Shown here one piece after another: positions 1-6,053 of a stretch of 7,295 bases of DNA. The position numbers and the translations under genes were made by a program. The stretch spans positions 1 to 7,295 of the forward strand of contig JANTFN010000087.1 of NCBI GenBank assembly GCA_024763435.1, read 5' to 3'. The number at the start of each line of letters is the position of its first letter. Position 1 is the stretch's first letter. The stretch is from Thermodesulfobacteriota bacterium. Its GTDB lineage: Bacteria; Desulfobacterota; S145-22. The notes below the pieces were generated by a model. That model did not search any database. It saw nothing but the letters and a program-made list of their open reading frames with translations, and had not been told where the DNA came from.

Positions 1-559
1 TGGCAATATCCTCACTCAGGGCCTGCTGTGTTTCATGGTATCTGTCCGCCCACATCACATGACCGTCCTTTCCCCGGATCAGGTGAAGGCTGAAGGAGAC
101 CTTCGCCGGTTTTGTTACTCCGAGGGCCCCGCCCTGACGAGAACGATAGGCAAAAACAACCCCGGAGACAACAAGGGAAACGTTAAACTTGCGGGCCAGG
201 AGCTTTGAGGTAAAAACAATGTCACGCCAGGCCTTTTCATCCCCGATTCTGCTGATTTCTCCCACCACCTTTTCCATCGGAACAACCTGATAACCTCTTC
301 GCAGAAGCCCGTTCACCAGCATGTCCGTCAGCACCCCTTTCGCCTCGGGCGCAATGACCCCTGCCGGGTTATCAACGCCGCAAACCGGGCAGCTGACAAT
401 TTTATCTTTCGATTTAACCAACAAAAAGGGAAGAACGAGCAACGTCTTTGAATAGGTGCCCGCGGGAAGTGTAATGGCTTCCTTCTGATTCCCCGCGCAT
501 CCGGTAAAAATAAGGGCAAGAACCCCTAAGGCAATACCTGCCTTCTGTATTCTATTCAT
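1..559 (-). CDS. Predicted outer-membrane lipoprotein, partial (3' end outside window)
   Basis: An open frame runs from ATG at 559 to the window edge: 186 codons, no stop, so the C-terminus is missing. The start is backed by a strong Shine-Dalgarno AAGGAGG (574-568) 8 bases upstream. Residues 1-20 form a short lipoprotein signal (MNRIQK, then a hydrophobic stretch) ending in FTGC; Cys21 would be lipidated. Phe at -3 is not the usual Leu. Ala at +2 lacks the Asp retention signal, which by the E. coli rule points to the outer membrane. Then come a KTLLVLPF strand (about 39-46), a CPVC pair (about 57-60), an RRGYQVVP segment (about 87-94), a VSLVVSG strand (about 127-133), and an MWADRYHETQ segment near the end. 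This strand/helix layout recalls LpoB, GNA1162 and CsgG N-terminal-like lipoproteins, but that is inference from pattern only. It lies 38 bases after talC with no terminator between, so probably the same operon. Confidence 0.82.
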   Translation of the reverse strand, partial: MNRIQKAGIALGVLALIFTGCAGNQKEAITLPAGTYSKTLLVLPFLLVKSKDKIVSCPVCGVDNPAGVIAPEAKGVLTDMLVNGLLRRGYQVVPMEKVVGEISRIGDEKAWRDIVFTSKLLARKFNVSLVVSGVVFAYRSRQGGALGVTKPAKVSFSLHLIRGKDGHVMWADRYHETQQALSEDIA

Positions 560-567
560 GACACTTT

Positions 568-574
568 CCTCCTT
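568..574 (-). promoter_or_regulatory. Ribosome binding site of the lipoprotein gene
   Basis: AAGGAGG lies 8 bases before the ATG at 559, in the 38-base gap after talC. It fixes the start of a gene that is cut by the window edge. No promoter or hairpin is visible in this gap, so co-transcription with talC is the simplest reading. Confidence 0.8.
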
Positions 575-597
575 TTTCTGTTGTTCCCGTTAACCCC

Positions 598-1248
598 TTA
601 TCCGGGATAGCAGGTCGCCGCGTCTTTCAGAAACTGTTCTATTCCCTTTTCCGTCAGCGGGTGATGCAGCATCTGGTCAATAACCTTGGGGGGGATGGTA
701 ATAATATCCACGCCGGACCGGGCTATTTCGATCACATGCATGGGATGCCGGACACTCGCCGCCATAATCTCACAAGTCCAATCAGGATACTGCCCCAGCA
801 CCATGGCAATATCCGCGGCAAGCGCGAGACCATCCTCCGAAATATCATCCAGCCTGCCGACGAAGGGGCAGAGATACCGGGCCCCCGCTTTTGCCGCGAG
901 AATGGCCTGGGGAACGGAAAAAATAAGGGTTACCGTGGTGGGAATGCCTTCCTGCGTAAGCCGCCAGACGGCCTTCAGCCCCTCCCGGTCCATCGGAATT
1001 TTGATGACAATCTGCTCGCCCCAGGCATGTATTTTTTTACCCTCTTCGACGATCTCATCTGCTGTTGTTGATGTGATTTCGGCATTCACCGGCCCCTCAA
1101 CGATGGCGCAGATGTCTTTTATAACTTCCTCGAACCCGCGCCCCGTCTTCGCAATCAGGGTAGGATTTGTGGTAATGCCGTCCACAAGCCCCATTTCCTT
1201 CATCTCCTGTATCACCGATATCTCGGCTGTATCAAGAAAAATCTTCAC
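598..1248 (-). CDS. tal: Transaldolase, TalC/FSA (class 3B-type) subfamily
   Basis: 216 residues, the usual length of the short transaldolase / fructose-6-phosphate aldolase family. Visible family motifs: FLDTAE (4-9) with Asp6, GITTNPT (24-30), the Schiff-base Lys83 in VIKIPM, TLIFS (108-111), and PFVGRLDD (128-135). Two residues separate transaldolases from true fructose-6-phosphate aldolases. Glu57 (in NAEI) sits where E. coli FsaA has Gln59, and Phe129 where FsaA has Tyr131. Both favour transaldolase, which moves dihydroxyacetone between sedoheptulose 7-phosphate and glyceraldehyde 3-phosphate in the cytoplasmic pentose phosphate pathway. The start is GTG at 1248, overlapping the kdsC TGA by four bases (GTGA) with a perfect AGGAGGT upstream. 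Its place after kdsA-kdsC fits sugar-phosphate supply for Kdo. The family is very sure; the exact activity is inferred from residues. Confidence 0.95.
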   Translation of the reverse strand: MKIFLDTAEISVIQEMKEMGLVDGITTNPTLIAKTGRGFEEVIKDICAIVEGPVNAEITSTTADEIVEEGKKIHAWGEQIVIKIPMDREGLKAVWRLTQEGIPTTVTLIFSVPQAILAAKAGARYLCPFVGRLDDISEDGLALAADIAMVLGQYPDWTCEIMAASVRHPMHVIEIARSGVDIITIPPKVIDQMLHHPLTEKGIEQFLKDAATCYPG

Positions 1249-1793
1249 GCAGCTACCTCCTCTTCCCAGTTTTGCAGCATTTTTTCAATAATAACATTAT
1301 AATCTCCCCGTTTCTTCAGAAACCAGTCCACTGTTTCACGAATCGCGCCATCCCCAGACGCGCTGGACGTAACATAAAAGGCATATTTTTTTGCCTCCGC
1401 TACCGCGTCACGCACGCAGACAGGAATGGCTACCCGCTTCAAAATCGGGATATCCTGAATGTCGTCTCCGATATAGAGAACCTCATTATCTTTAAACTCA
1501 TAGCGCTGTTTTAATGTTGCGTATCCCTTCAGCTTGTTGCCACTTCCCTGATAAACCATGTCAATATCGAGTTCCCTGCTTCTCAGGGTTACGGCCTCGG
1601 AGGTCCTTCCCGTCAGAATCCCAACCCGAAGACCCGCGGACTTTACCAGGGTAATCCCCATCCCGTCCTGAACGTGGAAGCGTTTGAGTTCAAGCTCCCG
1701 GCTGCCGAGGATAATTCCCCCACCGGTCATGACCCCATCCACATCCATCAGAAAAATCCGGATTGCCTTGAAATCAGGTACCGGCGCCGTCAT
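1245..1793 (-). CDS. kdsC: 3-deoxy-D-manno-octulosonate 8-phosphate phosphatase (KdsC, HAD family)
   Basis: 182 residues. This cytoplasmic Mg-dependent phosphatase turns Kdo 8-phosphate into free Kdo, the step after KdsA in LPS inner-core synthesis. Small capless HAD-type motifs are in order: motif I MDVDG (Asp17, Asp19), motif II TGR (Thr61), motif III Lys88 in GNKLKG, and motif IV IGDDIQD (Asp110, Asp111, Asp114). The C-terminal SGDGAIRE (147-153) is typical of KdsC, whose tail closes over the neighbour's active site in the tetramer. The frame stays open upstream to an ATG at 1892, but I chose ATG 1793: homology begins just after it, a GGGAGGA site precedes it by 6 bases, and it overlaps the kdsA stop as ATGA. 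The extended form would overlap kdsA by 103 bases. Its own stop overlaps talC as GTGA. Confidence 0.96.
   Translation of the reverse strand: MTAPVPDFKAIRIFLMDVDGVMTGGGIILGSRELELKRFHVQDGMGITLVKSAGLRVGILTGRTSEAVTLRSRELDIDMVYQGSGNKLKGYATLKQRYEFKDNEVLYIGDDIQDIPILKRVAIPVCVRDAVAEAKKYAFYVTSSASGDGAIRETVDWFLKKRGDYNVIIEKMLQNWEEEVAA
1255..1261 (-). promoter_or_regulatory. Ribosome binding site of talC inside the kdsC 3' end
   Basis: AGGAGGT, fully complementary to the 16S rRNA tail, lies 6 bases before the GTG at 1248. It is formed by the codons of the Glu-Glu-Val tail of KdsC. It supports a GTG start with a 4-base overlap. Confidence 0.85.
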
Positions 1794-2626
1794 GCCTCTT
1801 CCTCCCAGGACCGCACAAGCGCGGCCAGTGCGATGGCCCTTTTCAGGAGAGGTTTCAGCTTGTCCAGGGGAATCATACTTGATGCATCGCACAGGGCCTC
1901 ATCAACACAGGGATGCGTCTCCAGAAAAAGGGCATTGCACCCCGCGGCCACCCCGGCATAGACGAGGGTGGGCACAAAACCGGGCTCTCCGCCTCCCGGG
2001 TCCTTGCTCGGCACGCCGTAGATTCTTACGATATGCGTGGCGTCAAACACCACGGGAAATCCGAGTGATTTCATAATAGGAATCGCGCGCATATCGGCCA
2101 CAAGCTGATAGTAGCCAAAGGAGGCGCCCCTTTCCGTCAGGAGAATCTGATCATTCCCCGTACTCAATAGCTTATCGACAGGACTTTTCATCCCATCCGG
2201 GGCGAGAAACTGCCCTTTTTTCACATTGACCGGCTTTCCCGTTTTTCCCGCGGCAATGAGAAGGCTGGTCTGCTGGCAGAGGAAGGCGGGGATTTGCAGG
2301 ACATCAAGGACCTCGGCCGCGGCGGGAATATCGGTTTCCCGGTGGATATCGGAGAGGACAGGAATCTCAAAGGTCTTTTTAACCTTTTCCAGAATTCTCA
2401 GGCCCTCTTCCAGCCCGGGGCCGCGATAATTCGCCGCCGTGCTGCGGTTGTCTTTTTCAAAAGAAGACTTGTATATCAGCGGGATGCCCAAGTCTTCGCT
2501 GAGGGCCTTCAGGGCCTCCGCCGTTTTCATGGCAATGGCCTCCGTTTCTATGACACAAGGGCCCGAGATGAGCACCATGGGATGACTATCTCCTATAGGG
2601 ATAGATGCCACATGAACTGTTTTCAC
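1790..2626 (-). CDS. kdsA: 3-deoxy-8-phosphooctulonate synthase (KdsA), metal-dependent class
   Basis: 278 residues from the GTG start. It condenses phosphoenolpyruvate with arabinose 5-phosphate to Kdo 8-phosphate, the committed step of Kdo synthesis, in a TIM barrel. Family marks are KSSFEKDNRS (53-62; the usual signature reads KANRS, here Ala is Asp), YRGPGLEEG (67-75), DIHRE (93-97), QIPAFLCQQT (111-120), NVKKGQFLAP (134-143), and TERGASFGY (164-172). The four metal ligands known from the Aquifex enzyme are present: Cys24 in GPC, His198 in DATH, Glu236 in FLETHP, and Asp247 in CDAS. E. coli KdsA has Asn in place of the Cys and needs no metal. I chose GTG 2626 over ATG 2653 because AAAGGAGGT lies 9 bases before it and it overlaps the hisH stop as GTGA. 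The end overlaps kdsC as ATGA. KdsD, which makes arabinose 5-phosphate, is not in the window. Confidence 0.97.
   Translation of the reverse strand: MKTVHVASIPIGDSHPMVLISGPCVIETEAIAMKTAEALKALSEDLGIPLIYKSSFEKDNRSTAANYRGPGLEEGLRILEKVKKTFEIPVLSDIHRETDIPAAAEVLDVLQIPAFLCQQTSLLIAAGKTGKPVNVKKGQFLAPDGMKSPVDKLLSTGNDQILLTERGASFGYYQLVADMRAIPIMKSLGFPVVFDATHIVRIYGVPSKDPGGGEPGFVPTLVYAGVAAGCNALFLETHPCVDEALCDASSMIPLDKLKPLLKRAIALAALVRSWEEEA
1800..1806 (-). promoter_or_regulatory. Ribosome binding site of kdsC inside the kdsA 3' end
   Basis: GGGAGGA lies 6 bases before the ATG at 1793, within the codons of the last KdsA residues (Trp-Glu-Glu-Glu-Ala). It decides between this start and the longer open frame. 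Confidence 0.82.
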
Positions 2627-3282
2627 GATGTAAAGACCTCCTTTCCTGCCCATTTTCCAAAATTTTTCAACAGGGTCAACCCCAGCCCCTGACTCTTTTC
2701 GGGGTGAAACTGTACGGCGAAGAGGTTGTCCCTGTAAACGGCCGAGGCAAAGGTTGCCCCATATTCCGTCCAGCCGGCAACCTGCCGCGAGTTATCCGGC
2801 ATCCCGTAATAAGAATGGACAAAGTAAAAAAATCCTTCATCCGGGATACCCGCCCACAGGGGCGCGTCTATCTTTTCCTGACGAACCTGATTCCATCCCA
2901 TGTGCGGAATTTTGAGCGGGATGTTTCCGGTATTGACCGGGTTTTCTGTAAACCGGACCACCCGTCCGTCAATCACGCCCAACCCTTGATGGCGGCCATG
3001 TTCCTCGCTTTCCGTGTAGAGAATCTGGAGGCCGATGCAGATGCCGAGATAGGGCTTTCCCTTCCGGATGGCCTGCTCGATTGCGGAAAGCAGGCCCCGT
3101 TCCTCGAGGGTTTGCATGCAGTCGTCAAACGCCCCCTGGCCCGGAACGACCAGCGCCCAGGCATCTTTAATATCAGCCGGGGTCTGTGTGATTTTCACGC
3201 GGATGCCGACCGATTCAAGCGCCTTCGCGACGCTCCGCAGGTTCCCCCTGCCATAATCCACAACGGCAACAAAGGGCGGCAC
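2623..3282 (-). CDS. hisH: Imidazole glycerol phosphate synthase, glutaminase subunit HisH
   Basis: 219 residues, close to the usual 200-220. HisH hydrolyses glutamine and channels ammonia to HisF, which makes imidazole glycerol phosphate and AICAR in histidine synthesis. It is a class I (triad) glutamine amidotransferase. Cys82 lies in LGICIGLQ, and His193 and Glu195 in QFHPEKS. The oxyanion-strand segment PGQGAF (47-52) and the N-terminal VVDYGRGNLRS (7-17) are typical of HisH. The start is GTG at 3282, sharing one base with the hisB stop (TAGTG), with AAGGGGGT 6 bases upstream. The end overlaps kdsA by four bases. The obligate partner hisF, and hisA, are not downstream as in most his operons; the next gene is kdsA, so HisF must be encoded elsewhere. 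Confidence 0.97.
   Translation of the reverse strand: MPPFVAVVDYGRGNLRSVAKALESVGIRVKITQTPADIKDAWALVVPGQGAFDDCMQTLEERGLLSAIEQAIRKGKPYLGICIGLQILYTESEEHGRHQGLGVIDGRVVRFTENPVNTGNIPLKIPHMGWNQVRQEKIDAPLWAGIPDEGFFYFVHSYYGMPDNSRQVAGWTEYGATFASAVYRDNLFAVQFHPEKSQGLGLTLLKNFGKWAGKEVFTS
2636..2644 (-). promoter_or_regulatory. Ribosome binding site of kdsA inside the hisH 3' end
   Basis: AAAGGAGGT is 9 bases before the GTG at 2626 and lies in the codons for the HisH tail Gly-Lys-Glu-Val. An ATG at 2653 lies upstream of this site and therefore cannot use it, which argues for the GTG. Confidence 0.85.
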
Positions 3283-3869
3283 TACAAAACCCCCTTGGAA
3301 GAAGGAATGCTTTGGGGATCCGAGGTTATGGCCACGGCCCTGCCAAGGGCGCGCGCAAATCCCTTAAAAATAGCTTCAACAATATGATGGCCGTTTTTGC
3401 CGCAGAGTTTATGGATATGAAGGGTCATCCCACCATGGGTGCTGACGGCCCGGAAGAATTCCTCGACAAGCTCCAGGTCAAAGGCGCCGGTCCTGTTTGC
3501 AGAAAAGGAAACCTCATAACACAGGTAGGGACGGTTGGATAAATCCATATAAACACCCACGAGCGCCTCATCCATGGGGAGCGTCATCTCGCCGTACCGG
3601 GTGATTCCCTTACGGTCGTTCAGGGCCTTTGAAATGCACTGCCCCAGCACGATACCCACATCTTCCACCGTATGATGGTGGTCCACCTCGATATCCCCCC
3701 GTGCCTCAAGTTTGAGGTCAAACCCGCTATGGACGGCAAAAAGGGTAAGCATGTGGTCAAAAAAGGGAATACCGGTCGAAATTTCACAGGATCCCTTGCC
3801 GTCAAGGTCAATACTGAGGGTAATGGACGTTTCTTTCGTCGTTCTTTTTATCGTTGCTTGTCGTGCCAT
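3282..3869 (-). CDS. hisB: Imidazoleglycerol-phosphate dehydratase (HisB)
   Basis: 195 residues, the normal length of the monofunctional enzyme; the histidinol-phosphatase domain fused to it in enteric bacteria is absent. It dehydrates imidazole glycerol phosphate to imidazole acetol phosphate, directly after the HisF/HisH step. Seen in order: GIPFFDHML (33-41), the first metal-binding motif DHHHTVED (63-70), a DEALV segment (100-104), VEEFFRA (135-141), STHGGMTLH (143-151), and the second metal motif NGHHIVEA (159-166). These His/Glu residues bind the Mn ions of the 24-subunit enzyme. The ATG at 3869 has GGAGA 6 bases upstream, 53 bases after murA. It ends in TAGTG shared with hisH. hisG, hisD and hisC are not in the spacer to murA. 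Confidence 0.97.
   Translation of the reverse strand: MARQATIKRTTKETSITLSIDLDGKGSCEISTGIPFFDHMLTLFAVHSGFDLKLEARGDIEVDHHHTVEDVGIVLGQCISKALNDRKGITRYGEMTLPMDEALVGVYMDLSNRPYLCYEVSFSANRTGAFDLELVEEFFRAVSTHGGMTLHIHKLCGKNGHHIVEAIFKGFARALGRAVAITSDPQSIPSSKGVL
3289..3296 (-). promoter_or_regulatory. Ribosome binding site of hisH inside the hisB 3' end
   Basis: AAGGGGGT lies 6 bases before the GTG at 3282, formed by the Lys-Gly-Val codons at the end of HisB. It supports the GTG start in the TAGTG overlap. Confidence 0.78.
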
Positions 3870-3922
3870 TGGCTGTCTCCAGATTGGGGTTGACGTTTTT
3901 CCCGTAAAGGGCTGTCCGGATG

Positions 3923-5176
3923 CTATTCGCGGACGCGGCGGATAACCGCGCCGGCACTCTGAAGTTTTTCTTCCATTTTTTCATACCCGCGGTCCAAATG
4001 ATAGATGCGCGAAATTTCCGTTGTCCCGTGCGCCGCGAGTCCGGCAATTACAAGAGAGGCACTGGCCCTGAGATCAGTAGCCATAACCGGCGCCCCGCTC
4101 AACCCACCCTTGCCGCGGATAATAGCGCTGTGTCCCTCCACATGAATATCGGCACCCATGCGCTTCAGTTCACCCACATGCATAAACCTGTTTTCAAAAA
4201 CAGTTTCCGAGATAACGCTCAGGCCCGTGGCGAAACACATCATGGCCATAAGCTGGGCCTGCATATCGGTTGGAAAACCGGGATAAGGCATGGTCTTTAC
4301 ATCCACATTACGAACAGGCCCTATCATCAGGCAACGGGTATTGCCATTTTCCTCTTTTATTTCCATCCCCGCTTCCACAAGTTTATCAATGACAGCCTTT
4401 AAACTGGCAACAGGGACCCCCTTCAGGAGGATGTTCCCCTGGGTCACACCCGCCGCGGCCATGTAGGTTGCCGCCTCCACGCGGTCCGGCATAATGCTGT
4501 ATTCCGCGCCATGGAGTTCTGACACGCCCCTGATGGTCAGGGTTCGGGTCCCAAGCCCGGAGATATCACCTCCCATGGCGTTGATAAACCTTCCAAGCTC
4601 AACGACCTCGGGTTCCCTCGCGGCATTTTCTATCACCGTCTCACCCTTTGCAAGGCACGCCGCCATCATAAGGTTTTCCGTTCCGGTGACCGTTGGGATG
4701 GGAAAATCAATTGCCGCCCCCTTGAGCTTTTTCGCCTTTGCGTGGATATCCCCGTGCTCAAGAGATATTTTCGCACCCAGGGCTTCAAAACCGTTGAGGT
4801 GCAGGTTGATGGGACGGGTTCCAATCGCACAACCTCCGGGCAGCGAAACCTTTGACTCAAGCCGCCTTGAAAGGAGAGGCCCCATGACAAGGACGGACGC
4901 CCGCATGGTCTTCACGAGGTCATACGGGGCTTCAATCGCGTTCAGGCCCCTCGCGTTGATAACGGCATCAGATCCTTTACGTGTTATCGCCACGCCGAGA
5001 CTCTCCAGCAATTTTTCAACCGTTGTAACATCCCTGAGGTCGGGAACATTGTGAAGAATAACCTCTTCGTCTGTCAGGAGGGCGGCCAGTAACAGGGGCA
5101 GGGCCGCATTTTTAGCGCCCCCCACCCTGATTTCCCCGATAAGGCGCTGACCGCCTTCGATAATCATCTTTTCCAA
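3923..5176 (-). CDS. murA: UDP-N-acetylglucosamine 1-carboxyvinyltransferase (MurA)
   Basis: 417 residues from a proposed TTG start. MurA adds the enolpyruvyl group of PEP to UDP-GlcNAc, the first committed step of peptidoglycan synthesis, in the cytoplasm. It has the two-domain EPSP-synthase-like fold. Visible: GGAKNAALP with Lys22, YDLVKTMRAS (85-94), catalytic Cys116 in LPGGCAIGTRP (matching E. coli Cys115, the fosfomycin target; an Asp here would give resistance and is not seen), ENAAREPE (183-190), PGFPTDMQAQ with Asp304 (299-308), ETVFENRFMH (324-333), ATDLRASASL (366-375), and LDRGYE with Arg396. TTG 5176 gives an N-terminus MEKMIIEGG that aligns residue for residue with E. coli and has GGAG 8 bases upstream. 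ATG 5167 (414 residues) has that site 17 bases away; ATG 5230 (435 residues) overlaps prmC by 53 bases and adds non-family sequence. Confidence 0.96.
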   Translation of the reverse strand: MEKMIIEGGQRLIGEIRVGGAKNAALPLLLAALLTDEEVILHNVPDLRDVTTVEKLLESLGVAITRKGSDAVINARGLNAIEAPYDLVKTMRASVLVMGPLLSRRLESKVSLPGGCAIGTRPINLHLNGFEALGAKISLEHGDIHAKAKKLKGAAIDFPIPTVTGTENLMMAACLAKGETVIENAAREPEVVELGRFINAMGGDISGLGTRTLTIRGVSELHGAEYSIMPDRVEAATYMAAAGVTQGNILLKGVPVASLKAVIDKLVEAGMEIKEENGNTRCLMIGPVRNVDVKTMPYPGFPTDMQAQLMAMMCFATGLSVISETVFENRFMHVGELKRMGADIHVEGHSAIIRGKGGLSGAPVMATDLRASASLVIAGLAAHGTTEISRIYHLDRGYEKMEEKLQSAGAVIRRVRE

Positions 5177-5177
5177 A

Positions 5178-6053
5178 TCATTTTCTCCAGGCGGATACAA
5201 CCCGCTGATGTCCCAGGATATCCCTGGCAACCTGAATGTCGGTAAACTTTCCTGTTTCCCCGAACAGGGCGGTTACATCTTCCGCCTGATCGGGGGCAAT
5301 CTCCGTCACAAAAAGCCCGCCTTCAGCAAGATAAGTCGGCCCCTGCATCACAAGCCGCTTCAGGATTTTGAGACCATCTGCCCCGCCGTCAAGGGCGCGC
5401 ATCGGTTCAAAATTTCTAATACCCGCGGGCAGGGCCGGAAGATCTGACCGCTTGACATACGGGGGATTTGAAACAATGAGGTCAAAACCGGAGCCAACGT
5501 CAAACGGATTAAAAAGATCGGCAAGGACATGAAAAAAGGGGCCGTCCCCACTGTATTTTTCACAGTTGATTTTCGCAACGGCAAGGGCATCCGCGTCAAG
5601 ATCTGTCAGGACCCACTTGCCGGGCATAAACGACGCGATGGCAAGACCGAGCGCCCCGCTGCCGCAGCAGACATCCATCATGGTATGCCCCGGAGGCACC
5701 GCACGGTTCTTGAAACGCTCTTTGACCACTTCCACCACCGTTTCAGTCTCGGGCCTGGGAATCAGCACCCTTTTATCCACGTAGAGGAGGCGGGACCAAA
5801 ACTCTTTTTGCTTTCGAATATAGGAAACCGGTTCTCCGGCAACCCGCCGTTTGACAAGCGCGCGGTAAGCCGCGCGTTCCGCTGCCGAAAGAGGCTGGTC
5901 ATAGTGCGTATAGAGCGTGATTCTTTCAACGCCAAGAACCCCGGCAAGCAGAATTTCCGCGTCCAGTCTCGGTGTTGTAAAGGTGTTTTTCCTGAAATAA
6001 TCCGCCGTCCAGTTCAGGGTTTCGATAATATTCCATTCCCGCTTTTCACGCAT
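5178..6053 (-). CDS. prmC: Release factor glutamine methyltransferase (PrmC/HemK)
   Basis: 291 residues, slightly longer than E. coli PrmC (277). It transfers methyl from S-adenosylmethionine to the glutamine of the GGQ motif of release factors 1 and 2, raising termination efficiency. An N-terminal helical substrate-binding domain (about 1-75) is followed by EFWSRLLYVD (84-93) and VLIPRPETE (96-104). The Rossmann methyltransferase core has motif I DVCCGSGALG (127-136), acidic TDLDADAL (150-157), and the diagnostic NPPY (196-199) that binds the target glutamine. Motif I reads DVCCGSG where DLGTGSG is common; Gly-Ser-Gly is kept, so function should hold. The start overlaps the prfA stop by 8 bases, with a weak AGGGA site. 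Its substrate is the product of the gene just upstream, a widely conserved pairing. It was once named HemK and wrongly linked to haem. Confidence 0.96.
   Translation of the reverse strand: MREKREWNIIETLNWTADYFRKNTFTTPRLDAEILLAGVLGVERITLYTHYDQPLSAAERAAYRALVKRRVAGEPVSYIRKQKEFWSRLLYVDKRVLIPRPETETVVEVVKERFKNRAVPPGHTMMDVCCGSGALGLAIASFMPGKWVLTDLDADALAVAKINCEKYSGDGPFFHVLADLFNPFDVGSGFDLIVSNPPYVKRSDLPALPAGIRNFEPMRALDGGADGLKILKRLVMQGPTYLAEGGLFVTEIAPDQAEDVTALFGETGKFTDIQVARDILGHQRVVSAWRK
5185..5188 (-). promoter_or_regulatory. Probable ribosome binding site deciding the murA start
   Basis: GGAG, within the last prmC codons, is 8 bases from TTG 5176 but 17 bases from ATG 5167. The spacing favours TTG. 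A weaker GGAA lies just before ATG 5167, so the ATG is not excluded. Confidence 0.5.

Noticed and set aside
328..519. Minus-strand open frame of 63 codons near the window start
   Set aside because: It is out of frame with the lipoprotein reading frame (559 to 1), which has a strong ribosome binding site, signal peptide and lipobox.
686..1291. Plus-strand open frame of 201 codons opposite talC
   Set aside because: Antisense shadow of a complete transaldolase; serine- and isoleucine-rich composition typical of complement translation, no family motif.
1794..1892. N-terminal extension of kdsC to an ATG at 1892
   Set aside because: It would overlap kdsA by 103 bases, adds residues unlike the family, and ignores the GGGAGGA site before ATG 1793.
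2627..2653. kdsA start at ATG 2653
   Set aside because: It lies upstream of the perfect Shine-Dalgarno at 2644-2636; the GTG at 2626 has correct spacing and a 4-base overlap with hisH.
2605..3387. Long plus-strand open frame (260 codons) opposite hisH and parts of kdsA and hisB
   Set aside because: It lies antisense to genes with full catalytic motifs, has no recognisable domain, and reads as the complement of GC-rich coding DNA.
3870..3922. Search of the murA-hisB gap for a remnant of hisG/hisD/hisC or a promoter
   Set aside because: Only 53 bases; it shows a ribosome binding site for hisB and nothing recognisable as a gene remnant, promoter or terminator.
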